Below, piece by piece: positions 10,278-22,091 of a stretch of DNA of 64,000 bases. The first letter of the stretch is position 1. The number at the start of each line of letters is the position of its first letter. Position numbers and translations under genes: made by a program. Source of the DNA: Elephas maximus indicus. Its lineage: Eukaryota > Chordata > Mammalia > Proboscidea > Elephantidae. Where the stretch lies: NCBI RefSeq assembly GCF_024166365.1, contig NC_064819.1, positions 163,312,793 through 163,376,792 on the forward strand. Direction: 5' to 3'. Below the pieces are notes generated by a model. That model worked only from the letters and a program-made list of their open reading frames with translations, did not search any database and was not told the DNA's origin.

Positions 10278-12454
10278 GGAGAGGATATTCCCTGTCGTTA
10301 ACCCAGAGTTATATTGATTACATTGCTATTGAGTGGTAGAGCTGAAATTTCAACACATTGTTGACACAGAATAGTTCTTATCAGGTGAGCAGGTCTCCTG
10401 ATGCTTATGAGAACACACTCCTTACACCCATTCATGAACAACAGCTTATAACACTAGGCCAGTTCACCTTCAAGGTTGTTCTAAAGATCGAAGAAAGACT
10501 TAAAAGTGATTTGATAACATGAATATGAGAAATCATCTTTTTTTTTTTTTTTCCAGAATTGCTTTTGGCAGAAGAATTGGATGAGTGATTTTGGCTGCGG
10601 TATATTATAGATGAGCTGGGGCAGGAAGAGAGTGAAGATCCAAGGCTTCTGGCTGGCCGTGTAGTATGTGAAGCACTGCTAGCAAGAAAGAAATGATTGT
10701 CTAATTAGAGGCCGCACAACAATACTCATAGCTATTCAACAGTAGATCCAGCACATCCTCAGAGAAACGTAAGAGTGCAATATTAAATTCAGAACACAAA
10801 GTAATAGAGAAGAAAAAAATTCAGGCACGAAATAAGCGATAATCTCTCTGGGGCATCTCTGACTATAACTTTGGAAGACAGAGGGTTAAAATGCCTTTGG
10901 ATGTCATCTGAGTCCATATATCATGACTGCTTAATTCACGGCTGTGAGAACCACCACTTGCAAACCTCCAGGTACCTGGGGACATTCTCTGCCGTTAATT
11001 TGGGAGCAGCATTCCCCTTTGCAATAAGTAGAAATTCTAGCAGAGAAATTAATGGCAGTCTATGGCCTTTACTCAGTAGAACACAGACAATAGTGTCTTG
11101 AGGTATAAGGAGAAGACAATTAATTGCAGCATTGGTGTCTGCTCTAAATTCCCAGGTCTAACCACAGAAATACTGGTTCACTAGAGAGAGGCATTAGAAA
11201 GAGTGAAGGGGAAAGTATCCAAGACCCATCCCTAACTAAAGTGTGTCCAGTTGGCCAGGGAACAAAACACCTTTGTTACTGAGTATATGCATATGCAGAT
11301 TCCTCAGATAGTGCACGGGTTAAGACTTTTTCTCCCTCATGCAAAATGAAAGATTTAACATAATTCTGCAAGTTTTTTGGTTTTCCCTTCTAGAAGCTCG
11401 TACACAACAGAGAACCTGTGAGTTTATGTAATTGAAAGATATCGTACTGCACTGCAAACCAAATATCACTATTCTAAAAGATGTATTTCGGGAATCCACT
11501 TAAAGATTTTTCCATTTGTTTATGCATTAAGAACTTCTATTGTGTGGGCTTGCTTTTATAAAGGAAAAATCAGCTAATCCAATCTCCTATAATTACTTCT
11601 TACCGTGTACTGTATCATTGACTTTCCCTGGAAGCTACACCTAAAGTATGACTAAGTAAGAGATACTTGCTTGAGAGAGCCGTATCAGGAAATACTAGGA
11701 CAAATTGAGATGGACTGTCTCTTTGTGTCTCTGACTCACTTCTATTCAAACAGGAAATAGGATGCCTCCAATTTCACTGATTACCAGTTTCAGTATCAAC
11801 TTTTCAAGACAATGATAGGCCCTTTACAAATGTTCCCTAATGTTATTTGCCCAACAGAAGTAGAAGGTGACCTATAGAGCTATTGTAAAAGAGCACATTG
11901 TGTTTGTGTCCTAACTCTTTTAGCCTTGCTAGCTTGCTGCTTAATTTAATGTAATTGAGCCTTTACCTGAGAAACTCTGAGAGAATGTTGAAAACTGGGC
12001 TTTCTTGTGCTTTTTCAGAATTTAGATTTATTTACATTCTATTTATACTTCCTGTCAGTAAAGCTGATCCCAGGGTTAACATTAAACTTCCTCAAGAATC
12101 TCAAGGCAGACCCAGTGGCAAACAGAAGGGATGTGTCTGGTTATCTCTGCAAGTGAATCTGTACAATGGGCTATGCGTGCTCTTCAAGGGGGAGGTTGGA
12201 CCTTGGCAAATGTGTAGTCGCTATGACAGCTGATACGTCAAAGACCAGAGGTTTCCAAAATGTCATTATTATTTTTTATTGCTAGGTATGTTGGCTCTGT
12301 TTTAGATTCCTTAAATAAACTACATTCTAATATCAATAATTTCTTGACAGGCTGTGTTGCAATGCCATATTAGAGGGAAAAGAGGGGCACAACAGACATG
12401 TGAAATAGACAAGAAAAACCTGATTCTCCAAATGGGGGGAGAAGATATGTGGTG
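10278..12454. other. Long unassigned stretch
   Basis: About 2.2 kb without recognised repeat or gene. A T run at 10537-10552 followed by ccag resembles a splice acceptor but no coding sequence or donor follows. Frames at 10871-11101 and 11955-12233 are short and have no recognisable similarity. Possibly unique DNA. Confidence 0.4.
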
Positions 12455-12660
12455 GGTGGAAAAAAAAGCACTCAATTTGCAATCAGGTGACTTGGATTTA
12501 AATCCTGGCTCTGTTATTTTATTAGCTCATGTCTGTAGCTTCAGTTTCTTCCTTAAAATGTGAGCAATTAAACCAGGCTCTCAGAATTGCTGAATTTTAC
12601 TGAGATAAAATATGTGAATGTATTTGTAAATAGATAAGCAAATCACAAATATTGTCTTCT
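12455..12660 (+). mobile_element. MIR SINE
   Basis: Core blocks tcaggtgacttggatttaaa, tcctggctctgttattttat and the cagtttcttccttaaaatg segment in MIR order. Confidence 0.75.
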
Positions 12661-12689
12661 CATTTTTATGGGCTTGTCAATGCTATTAA

Positions 12690-13000
12690 AAATTAGAAAT
12701 TAAGGCCACGAAGTCATAAGATGTCAAAGCCAAAATATAACTTGTGGGTTGTCTTGTTTTAATCCAACCCTTTCATTTTGTAAATGAGACAAAGTCCTAC
12801 TGTATTTAACAATCATTTATTAATCTTTGCTTTTTTTTTTTTTTTATGAGCCAGGCTCCGCACTGGAGCTGAGGAAACAGAGGTAACAGGGATCCTCAGA
12901 GGAGCATTCAGTTCAGACCCAAGTTGAGGAAGCGTTTGTCCAAGGTTTTACAGCTAGGGGTTTAAGAGCTGGGAATAAAATCAGTAGATTACTCATCTCC
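12690..13000. mobile_element. Ancient L3/MIR-class repeat, degenerate
   Basis: tttaatccaaccctttcatt, ttttgtaaatgagacaaagt and aggttttacagctagg are phrases seen in old L3/MIR-class repeats. Split by a T run at 12831-12845. Confidence 0.4.
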
Positions 13001-13617
13001 TGAGCTCTTGCTCAGGGGACTTTGCTTTCATCACCTCTGTATTAAAGCTTTTCTACCTGCCTAAAATCACAGGAATTTTATGACATTCTTTTAACACTTT
13101 AAAAATACCAATCACTGTTCCTTTAGACAAAAGCCACTTGGTATCTTAGATTAACCTGGCCTAATTCAGGCCATTATGGACTAGGTAAATGCCTGGTTGC
13201 TCATTAGAGTAGGCAACGTGTGTTCTGTCCCTGCCCAGCCCCTATTTATTTTGGGGCTCTTCTTCTGCATCCAAAGATATCAAAAGCCTAAACCAGCCCC
13301 GCTATTGTCCCTTCCCACCTCTCCCATACACAGCCCCTCACATTGTACCTTCCAGCCACATTGAAATGATCTTGTTGACCAAGTTAATAGACTGTATCTA
13401 TACTGATACTTGCATTATCTAATTTAATTTCAGAAATAAATAGAAACATTCCTAATATCCCCATGAGGTAAAAATGGAATATGAATATAATACTGGGAGA
13501 AATAAAATAAAAAGTAACAATAGATTTTATCAAATATGAAGTAAAACAAAACTTTCATGGCTCCTGGCTAATAAAGATAGCACTGTAAAAAGTAATTCTA
13601 TATCAAAGTTGGCACAT
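13001..13617. other. Unassigned AT-rich sequence
   Basis: No ORF, RNA or clear repeat seen. Confidence 0.35.
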
Positions 13618-13765
13618 TTTTCTGTAAAGGGAAACATGTGGTCTCTGTCACAAATTCTTCATTTTTCTTTATACAACCCTTAAAAAAAATGTAAAAACCA
13701 TTCTTAGCTCAGAAACTGGACACCCTATCTAGATGGGGCCTGTGGCCATACTTTACTGGCTCCAT
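13618..13765. mobile_element. hAT-Charlie-type fragment (MER33-like)
   Basis: ttttctgtaaaggg, atgtggtctctgtcacaa and gggcctgtggccatacttta are hallmark phrases of a Charlie-group non-autonomous element. The exact family is not certain. Confidence 0.5.
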
Positions 13766-14065
13766 TGCATACACTTACTGATGAACCAAACAATAACCAA
13801 AAAAAAAAAAAAAAAAAGCTTCCTAAATATATGACTTTGGATGAGTTTACAACTTTAGACTCCCTAAACAACCACCAGAAATAATTTATCAACACCCTGA
13901 TGGGTTTATCCAAAGCAGAGTTGGGTAAGTACATGAGACTACAAAATCCTAATCATTTTCATCCTCCAACTCACAGATTTGTCTGTGAGTTTAAAGGTGG
14001 CTTAAAGGACATGGAGTTCACCCACTGGGAGACAAAGAAATTACCCTGGGATGCCAAGAATTCCA
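13766..14065. other. Unassigned with A run
   Basis: Contains an A tract at about 13800-13817. No gene seen. Confidence 0.4.
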
Positions 14066-14118
14066 TAAACCAAAACAACCAAACCCGTTGCTGTCAAGTC
14101 AATTCCAACCATAGCAAT
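14066..14118 (-). mobile_element. AfroSINE tail fragment
   Basis: aaccaaacccgttgctgtca and agtcaattccaaccatag are the reverse complement of the SINE tail; the rest is missing. Confidence 0.7.
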
Positions 14119-14120
14119 AA

Positions 14121-15128
14121 CTAATTCTAAAAGCTACCTTCAGGTGTATCAATCTGACATTCCATAAACCATGAGCTTTCATAGCCACCTCTTACCTTTG
14201 GCATTCTAGTAATAATTGTATGTTCCTCTTAATTCTAAATTTTCCTATACTTGACTGCAAGCATCTTGGGTACACTTCTTATAAAATTCCAGGAAGTACC
14301 CACAGTGTTTCTGTTGGAGGTAGGGAGGACTCACAGGGGCTTTGACCAATGACCTTCAGAGTCCAGCTGATATTCACTGAGGGGTTTCTCCAGTGGATGG
14401 AAGCATATGTGATTCAAAGAAAAAATGTAGGTTAGAAGTAAGGAGGGAAAACAACGGCCCACAGGTATAAGAAAAGTATCTACTGATCAGTTGTGAGATA
14501 CATAGGAACAAAGTACAAGTCTATAATGAAGGAATGAAACTAGAGATTAAGGGCTGAGAATTCCAGGAATAGGTTGGGGGAAAGACTGCCAAACTGGGAA
14601 ACTGATGGAGTACAAGACCTAGGCTTTGAACAATTCTAGCATGTCAGCTCTAGCTTCCTACTGGAGTGCGGATAGAGAAATTGTTTTAATGTACAGGACT
14701 GGACAAGACAGTCATAGGGCTCACCCAGGAAGATTCTATGGAGGGAACCCGGAAATACAGGCCAAAAGATGACTCTTAGGAAGAGCCGGGCCCTCCCTCC
14801 CAGCTACTGGCCAGAACACTGCATCTTTGACTCATTTACTGTTAATCATAATAATAATAAATTTAAAAATGGTTTGGATTCTCTACCACTCTGTGCTCCA
14901 ACCCCAAATACAATGATTAGTGAGATGTAGTATCTTTAAACTGAAAAATACAACTCTAATCTAACGACCTAATCAACACCGTAATCCTCGCCCTACCAGC
15001 CCATGAAAATAGGCACCCACCCCATATTTATTATGATTCTGAATAGGAAACTCAGGATCCACCTAAGGGAGAATATAGGCAAGCTGGGACAACAGAAATA
15101 AAAAAAAAAAAAAAAAAAAGCTAATTCT
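14121..15128 (+). other. Unidentified A-tailed segment, possible retroposon
   Basis: About 1 kb ending in a 20-A tract (15100-15119). The short direct repeat ctaattct occurs at 14121-14128 and just after the A tract at 15121-15128. This could be a retroposed sequence, but I recognise no parent, no ORF and no LINE 3' UTR, and eight bases is short for a TSD. Confidence 0.35.
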
Positions 15129-15228
15129 CAGAGTCCCACTTTTGTGAGTTTTAGACAATCTGGTCAGTTCTGTGACTTAAGAAAATTACTTAAATTGTTT
15201 TCCTCTCTTAAAAGGGAGTTCAACCAGA

Positions 15229-15356
15229 ACACTACTTCCCACACTTTACTGAGTGTATGAATCACTTTGAGATGGGTCTGATATTCTGCATTTCTAACAA
15301 CTTCCAGGTGAATCTGATATTGCTAGTCCAGGGATCACACTTTGAGAACCACTGCC
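15229..15356 (+). mobile_element. MER5A-type hAT MITE, internally deleted
   Basis: gcatttctaacaacttccag, aggtgaatctgatattgcta and the end cacactttgagaaccactg fit MER5A, with the middle partly lost. Confidence 0.75.
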
Positions 15357-15507
15357 TTAGTTTCCCTCATGGGACAGTTAAGTCAGATGTGCATGGTTAC
15401 ATATTCATCCAACTGGTTTTTAACCTAAATGAAATATTTTAATTTCAGTCCAATTACTTTTTTTGTTTCTTACATTTTAGCCTATCATTCAGCTTATTTA
15501 CATCTGT

Positions 15508-15684
15508 ATGAAGAGCACTGGACTTTGAAACAAAAGACCTGGATTCAAATTCCTGTTTTGCTTTGCTTTGATAAAAAGCTCTGGAACCATGAACAAATCT
15601 CACACTCACCAAGTCTCCTTTCCTTCATCTGAACAATGGGGATAAGAATTCCTAATGATCCCTTAGAGGTATTAAAGAATGAGT
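15508..15684 (+). mobile_element. MIR SINE
   Basis: agagcactggactttgaaac, cctggattcaaattcctg and tccttcatctgaacaatggg are in MIR order. Confidence 0.8.
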
Positions 15685-15895
15685 TCTGGAGTCAGACAGA
15701 ATACGTTTTAAATTACAACTCTTCCGCTATTAGCTCTATAACATTGACGCTTTCCTTAACCTTCCTGAACCTCGGTTTCCTCATTTATAAAATAGAATAC
15801 TAGCCTCGCAGGATGGTTCTGAGAATTAAAAGAAATATGCTAGCTATGCATCTGACACATAGCACAGTCTTAACAAACTGTAATTATTAAAACAG
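15685..15895 (+). mobile_element. MIR SINE, second copy
   Basis: tctggagtcagacagaatac, tcctgaacctcggtttcctc, gcaggatggttctgagaatt and atctgacacatagcacagtc. It directly follows another MIR copy. Confidence 0.85.
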
Positions 15896-16059
15896 TTAAT
15901 GAAATAATAGATGCAAAGGCATTTTGTAAGCCATATGGTTTTACAGAGATGTGAGATGTCATTATGCTTCTGTCATATATGATAAACATAATTTTCATGC
16001 TTTGGCAACAGGATGGAATCAAAGACAGAACCCTGTGCGTTCCACCAAAGCCACCTTTT

Positions 16060-16230
16060 CCTGTTGTTTTTAGGCACCCTTCAGTGGATTTCAACTCACC
16101 GTAACTCCATGTAACAAAGTAAAATTGTCCCATAGGGTTTTCTAGGCCATAATCTTTACAGGAGGAGATCACCAAGTCTTTTTCCACAGAGCTTCCGTGT
16201 AGGTTCAAATAGTCGGTATTTTGGTTAAGT
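16060..16230 (-). mobile_element. AfroSINE-like element with RTE-type end
   Basis: Reverse copy starting tgttgtttttaggcaccctt (the RTE-like terminus) and running through gtaacaaagtaaaattgtcc, cataatctttacaggaggag and tttggttaagtagccag. Diverged. Confidence 0.7.
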
Positions 16231-16269
16231 AGCCAGACACTGAAATGTTGCTCCACCCGCGGTTCCTTT

Positions 16270-17054
16270 CCAGTTAATGGTGGTCAGTTAATCCATTCTC
16301 TAGCAACATTTTTAGAATCCTATCAGTCAGTCCACGTTTTTTCATCTTGTCTGAAAGCACATCATAAGACATGTTGTCAAATGTCTTGAAAAAAATCAGT
16401 ATTTTTTATATGTATAGTATTCTTAATTTACAAGTCAAGAACCGTAAAACCAAAGAAGTTACATTTGTGGCTATTTTACCTTAGTGAATTAATCCATATT
16501 CCATACACCTGCTACTTTTTTTTCCAAGTTCTCAGAAACTTTTTCCTTAAAAATTGTTTCCAGAATTTTGTCAAGATAGCCATAAAGCCTCAATGGTCTA
16601 TAGTTTATATAACCGAACCTCTTCCCAATTTTAAAATTCAGAACTTCATTTACTCATCTTGAATGTTCTGGCACCCTCCTATTTCTAGTATTTCCTCAGA
16701 GATTACCATTTGAAAGTTCTTTCTGAGTTTGTGGATTTCATTCATCTTGGATTGGATTAGAGCGGCTGGATGATCTCCCATCACCCACCAGGGCTGCACT
16801 TCCCCTAAGCCACACTGATTCCACCCTCTTCGCTTTGAACTCATGTTACCTGACAGAGAATAAAAAAGCAAAATTGTGTTGAAGCAGCTTTACTTTTACT
16901 CTGTTACTTGTTGGGCTGGCACCACCACTCCCAAGTAGTGGACTAATTATTTTTCCTGTTCTTGGCTAAGTATATTAGAGCATTACTTGAAATTTTATCC
17001 AAGATTTTTTGTTTGTTTTTTAATGAGGCTGAATTCATCTTTGGATAAAATTCC
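16270..17054 (-). mobile_element. CR1/L3 LINE relic, antisense, part 1
   Basis: Reads as the antisense of a CR1/L3-clade LINE: acatgttgtcaaatgtcttg, ccagaattttgtcaagatag, cctcaatggtctatagttta and gttctggcaccctcctattt follow the order of that family as I know it. No intact ORF. It continues at 17566 after an LTR insertion. Clade recognised from memory, not by search. Confidence 0.55.
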
Positions 17055-17565
17055 ATCTTAGTTATTTAGTGCTGCTCTAAGACAAATACCGCAGGTTGAT
17101 GGCTTGAACTAAGAGAAGTTTCTTCTCTCACAGTCTAGGAGGCTAGAATCTGGATTCAGGGAGCCAGCTCCAGGGGAAGGCTTTTTCTCTCTGTTGGGTC
17201 TGGAGGAAAGTCCTTGTCATATTCTTCCCCTTGTCTAGGAGCTTCTCCACGCAGAGACCCCAAGTCCAAAGGACACACTCTGCTTCTGGCACTACTTTCT
17301 TGGTGGTATGAGGTCCCCCTGTCTCTTTTCTCACTTCTCTCTTTTATGAGATTGATTTAAGACACAACTTAATCTTGTAGATTGAGTCCTGCCTCCTTAA
17401 CATAACTGCCTCTAATCCTGCCTCTTCAACATCATAGAGATAGAAATTATAGCACATGGGAAAATCACACCAGCTGACAAAATGGTGGACAATCACACAA
17501 TACTGGAAATCACAGCCTAGCCAAGTTGACAGATATTTTGGAAGGAAACAATTCAATCCATCACA
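17055..17565 (-). mobile_element. MaLR-like solo LTR inside the CR1/L3 relic
   Basis: Reverse LTR from atcttagttatttagtgctg through gagccagctccaggggaagg and caagtccaaaggacacactc to caattcaatccatcaca. Same family type as 19833-20322 and 34257-34710. Splits the older LINE. Confidence 0.75.
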
Positions 17566-17990
17566 GTTCTCAGCATCTCACTTGTGCTCTTCATGAGCTG
17601 TCTGCTTTTGTAAGATGTTCCTTTTGTCATATTAAGCAGATCTACTTGCGATTCTACCTTCGGAACCTCTTTTTTATCTTCCCATTCCTCTCAGGGTATC
17701 TTATCTTTTAGGGTCTCAAGCTCCAAGGTCATATCTCTCTTTCCTCTGAAAAAGTATTGAAATTTGCTTTTTAAATCTTGAGGGCACTTGTCTGATAATT
17801 CCTGTTGTGACTTTGTAGACTCTTAGATGACATGATTATTCTATCCTACAGCTCCTACCACTAAACAAACCTTCCTTATTGATAAAAATTGAGTCCAGAG
17901 TAACAGTTTCCCTTGTTGCTTCCTTAAATTTGTCAACAATGAAATAGTTAATAAGGCAAGTCAAGAATGGATCAGATGAGCTCCACTGGG
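17566..17990 (-). mobile_element. CR1/L3 LINE relic, antisense, part 2
   Basis: Continues part 1: cctaccactaaacaaacctt, ttgataaaaattgagtccag and gttgcttccttaaatttgtc match the antisense of a CR1/L3 ORF region. With part 1 this gives about 1.2 kb of legible relic. Confidence 0.55.
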
Positions 17991-18883
17991 GCATATATAA
18001 GCCCAGTACATGTAGGTACTTGAAGGTACTTGAAATATATCTATTGAATTAATGAGTGAATGGATGAAGAAGAGTGTGTAAGCCTTGTGTTCTTCTTTAG
18101 TCATATGTTCCTTGTGCAAGTGGAACACCATAAGGGGTAAACCTGGAGAAATTTGAGCAACACATTCTAACTTAACAGAAATAAGTTCTTATACAATAAG
18201 TTAGATCAAAATCTATTTCCTCCATTAGGCATTTAAGTAAGTCAAAAAACTCCATATGGGCCAGACACTGAGTCCTGCCTCAGAGTTGTTATGCAAAATT
18301 TGCTGTGAAGTCTTTCGATAAACAAGATGCAGCTCTACTCTCCTCTTGTACCCTCCAGTGTCTGCCTCTAGCAACACTCACACTTCCCTGACTTCCTAAA
18401 AAACTGTCAACCTTTGCCATTTTAGGATCAAGGGGAAAATCCGAATTCTTTTATACCTACTCATTAGTCCCACTGCAGACAATTTTCAGTATGACATTTG
18501 GAGATGTCCATGAGGAGTGCTGGGAAGATAAATTGAAAATTATGGAAGGAGAGGCAGTTGTGGTTAGAGTGCTGAATTCAAGGGTTCCTGGAAAAGTCAG
18601 AGGTAGTAAGGGTACGTGAGTACCTGAATTGATTTGGAAGTGAAGGATACAAGAATTAAGGAAGTGAAGAAATACAGAGTGCCTTTTAGGTAGCTACACA
18701 GCATGTCCACACAGCACTAATTAAGAACTAGAGTGGAAGAGAGTTAAAGAGGCCCCAAAGTCATCAATGAATGAAAAGGCATGGCCAGGAGATTCTTAGA
18801 TGTCATCAACTAAGAGTCACTAGAGACTTCTCAGAGGGACGGAAAGAGGCCTCAATGATTTGGGTTGTTTTTACCTAAGGGTA
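17991..18883. other. Unassigned sequence
   Basis: No gene or repeat recognised. Confidence 0.35.
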
Positions 18884-19090
18884 ACCAACCAGTTGTTGTC
18901 ACGTCAATTCCAACTCATAGGGACCTCAGTGTGTCAGAGTAGAACTGTGCTTCATAGGGTGTTCAACAGCTGATTTTTCAGAAGTAGATCACCAGGCTTT
19001 TCTTCCAAGACACCTCTGGGTGGACTTGACCCTCCAAACTTTTCGTTAGCAGTCAAGAGCATTAACCATTTGCACCACCAGGGGACTCCT
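18884..19090 (-). mobile_element. AfroSINE, third structural form
   Basis: Reverse copy with tcagaagtagatcaccaggc and ccaagacacctctgggtgga; tail tgtcacgtcaattccaactc at left, head caccaccaggggactcct at right. Sister form of 10070-10277. Confidence 0.88.
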
Positions 19091-19832
19091 ACCCAGGGTA
19101 GAGGTATAATAGCCTAGACACAACCCTGGAGAATAAGGAAGACACAGATCTCACCTCTCACTCCAACACTGAATGTCCGAGATGGACAGCCTCTGCTAGA
19201 GAAGATGCATGACTCTCCCAGGACAGCCCGTGTATGGGAGTGGACAGATGGCCAAAGAGCAGCGACAAGGAATTGCATGGCCCCAGGCTCTCAACAGAAT
19301 CAGTAGACCAAATCCTGATGCTTGGAATGACTCAGGCCTTTTCTAGAAAGGATCAACTGTGGCCTGGATAAATTGTGATCCCAGGTGGGCAAACAGTTGG
19401 GTTAATTAGTGTTGTGTTTTCGACTTCAGATATTCTGGAAACAGAAGCAATACTTCATGACAGAAGATACCAGAAGGAGTCTAAAAGAAGACACAGAATC
19501 CAGAGAGACCAACTGACCCTAGATTATGCTACCAGCAAATGGCAGAGCAAAGCCTGAGACCCTAGACTTTTGACTAGAAATCAGCACTGTTCCTCCTGTA
19601 CCACACAGTCTCTTTCTCATAGTGCCCCTTCTCTCTCCACCCCCCACTCCTGATTTTTCCTTACCCAGAGAACACACTGGCTTTGTCCCTCTCTCTCCCT
19701 TAGCCTCCTCCTCCCTCTACCCTCCACTCAGGCCCTGAGTACCTTCACTGATGTTTCTGATATCATTTTATACCTGCTTCCCGTCCCATTTAGGGAAAGA
19801 AGAATAATATAATTATGAAAGCATATATACTC
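19091..19832. other. Unassigned sequence
   Basis: A frame at 19375-19557 shows no recognisable domain. A pyrimidine-rich stretch lies around 19610-19735. Confidence 0.35.
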
Positions 19833-20322
19833 TCTCATGGATTGAATTATGTCCCCCAAGAAACTTGGTTAGGCTGTGATTCCCAGTATTCTGTGGTTGT
19901 CCTCCATTTTGTGATGATAATTTCATGTTAAAGAGGATTAGAATGGGACTGTAACACCTTTACCAGGTCACATCCCTGATTCAACGTAAAGGGAGTTTCC
20001 CTGGGGTGTGGCCTGCATCAGCTTTTATCTGTCAAGAGATAAAAGGAAAGAGAAGCTAATAGAGATTTGGGGACCTTATACCACCAAGAAAGCAGTGCCA
20101 GAGCCAGAGGGTGTCCTTTGGGACTCAGGGTCCCTGTGAGGAGAAACTCCTAGTCTGGGGGAAGATTGATGAGAAGGCCAAAAGAGATTGAAAGCCTTCT
20201 CCTGGAGCTGACACCCTGAATTTGGACTTTTAGCCTACTTTACCATGAAGAAATAAATTTCGCTTTCTTAAAGGCATCCATTTGTGGTATTTCTGTTACA
20301 GCAGCACTAGACAACCAAGACA
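19833..20322 (+). mobile_element. MaLR-like solo LTR
   Basis: tctcatggattgaattatgt to gacaaccaagaca, with an AATAAA signal in gaagaaataaatttcgc and a downstream ggcatccatttgtggtattt. Imperfect 5-bp duplication tactc/tacac at 19828-19832 and 20323-20327. No proviral interior. Confidence 0.8.
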
Positions 20323-21437
20323 TACACTTATAAGCCAGTCCAATTATCTTAGAGATCTCATATGGAAAGGTAATTTCAGAAAAGTCTGAAGTTGAACATA
20401 TATAATATTGGATGGTTAAAAATGTAACTAACACTGATTTTTTTTTTTTTTTCTGATTTTCCTCACTACATTTTTTTTTTAATAAACTGTGGGGAAAAAA
20501 GCAAAACTTGCATAAATGCATGTAAGTAGAGAGAGGGAACCTTGAAATGAGAGCTCACCAAGCTATGGGGAAGACAGATTCCCCCAGGACTCCCCCTCTA
20601 ACCCACTTTTGCCCTCTAATGGGGATCCCCAGGCACATGCCTATCCTGTGTGGGAAAAGGGATGAGTGTGTCTGGGAATGGGACGAGAGGTTCTTATAAG
20701 GGCCCCTTCTCAATATAAAGACGCATTCAACAGCAAGTCTGATAAAAATAAAGATGAGGAATAGAAAGGCATATCTCCTATTCACCTAAGAGGGAACTAT
20801 GGCAGGAAAATGTTTCCCAGCTCCCTTCCCCCAAAAGTCAAACTCCATAGCTATTAAATGTGGTTGATTTCATCTGAAATTGAGAATCACAACCAGCTCT
20901 TTTTATGTGTGTTTTAAAAATACCAGTACCTTTTAAAAGACATTTAAGAACATTTTCCTCCTTGTTTTTTAAATTAAAAAAATAAGAAGAAGAATAGAAG
21001 TTAGAGCACACATTATATAAGAAGCTAGAAACCATATACGAAATCAAAATAACCATGCACGGTAGGTGTGATTTGCCTTTTCTCCGAAGCATGGCTACTT
21101 AACTCTCATGCAAAAACGTCATATGAAAACAGTAAGGAAAATAAGCAATATATGGTTTTTACTACCACGGATGTTCAAAAGCAATTTTCAATTTTGTATA
21201 ACTTCATTTTTAATACATATACTTCCTCAAAATTACCCAAGAGAGCTTTTCATACTCTGTGCTAGGCACATATAAAGTTTAAATGCAAAGTTCACATTTT
21301 GAGCCCAGGTTTTGGGGGCTGAGCAGGGAGGCTTTTGAAATTGCTTTTGTAGCAGAAAAACGTGCATTTTTTAAAACTTCGCTTGACTGTCTTCTTTCTC
21401 TACCTGTCTACCCACAATCGCCAGCTAAAATTAAATT
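20323..21437. other. Unassigned sequence
   Basis: T runs near 20436 and 20470. Short minus-strand frames (20555-20785, 20838-21092) have no recognisable features. Confidence 0.35.
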
Positions 21438-22091
21438 CAGACCAATAGTGGCATCACTAGGGTTGGTGCCACCCAGTGCGTTAGCTCATGGTATCACCCC
21501 CCACATGGAGCTCCTCCCACGGAAGACCAAAGAGAATCCTGAGTAATGTTTTTTGTACCAATGTTACTTGTAAATCTTAATTCCCGTCTATCACTCCTTC
21601 TTTTCCTTTAATTACTACTTCATTCTCAAAAAAGTTACTGATATAGGTTCACAAATACTAATGACCACAATATTGTACCTAAAACACCAGAAAATGTGAC
21701 AAGATCAGTGACTGTACAAACACCAGCAGCAACAAAAACAACAGCCCATGCCTGCAACCCAGGCAGACGAAACCACATGATTCAAAGCAGCCTTGCAACT
21801 GAGTAGTAACGACAGCTCGGATTGGAGCACATTAGAAGTTTCAAAAAGCAAATTAGCATAGAGTTTTAGCCTTTTTTTTTTTTTAGCCTTGTAGCTATAT
21901 TAATATACGATACATTTGGAAAAAAGTTTTTTGTTGTTATAACTAACTACAGGGATTTTTTATAAAATCCAATTTCTGCTGAAACACTGCACAAAAAAAC
22001 TATAGACAGTCATTTTGGTGTCACCACCTCTGACAATGTCACACAGTTTGGTCTGCACCCCTAACCCCTTAGTGACGCCCCTGCAGACCAT
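21438..22091. mobile_element. hAT-like non-autonomous DNA transposon
   Basis: The termini form an inverted repeat: left tagtggcatcactagggtt from 21446, right end ccttagtgacgcccctg at 22083, whose reverse complement starts caggggcgtcactaa. The 8-bp duplication cagaccaa/cagaccat (7 of 8 identical) flanks it at 21438-21445 and 22084-22091. CAG-type ends and 8-bp duplications are typical of hAT elements. The 638-bp interior has no convincing transposase. Confidence 0.7.

Noticed and set aside
10537-10700. Polypyrimidine tract followed by CAG, resembling an exon acceptor
   Set aside because: No open frame with recognisable protein, no matching donor, and T runs of this kind are frequent in this window.
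14940-15060. Possible mitochondrial insertion (cgtaatcctcgccctaccag resembles mitochondrial base usage)
   Set aside because: Only a few dozen bases look alike, with no continuous match to a mitochondrial gene that I can recognise.
16465-16662. 65-codon frame at 16465-16662
   Set aside because: Inside the antisense CR1/L3 relic and on the wrong strand for its ORF.
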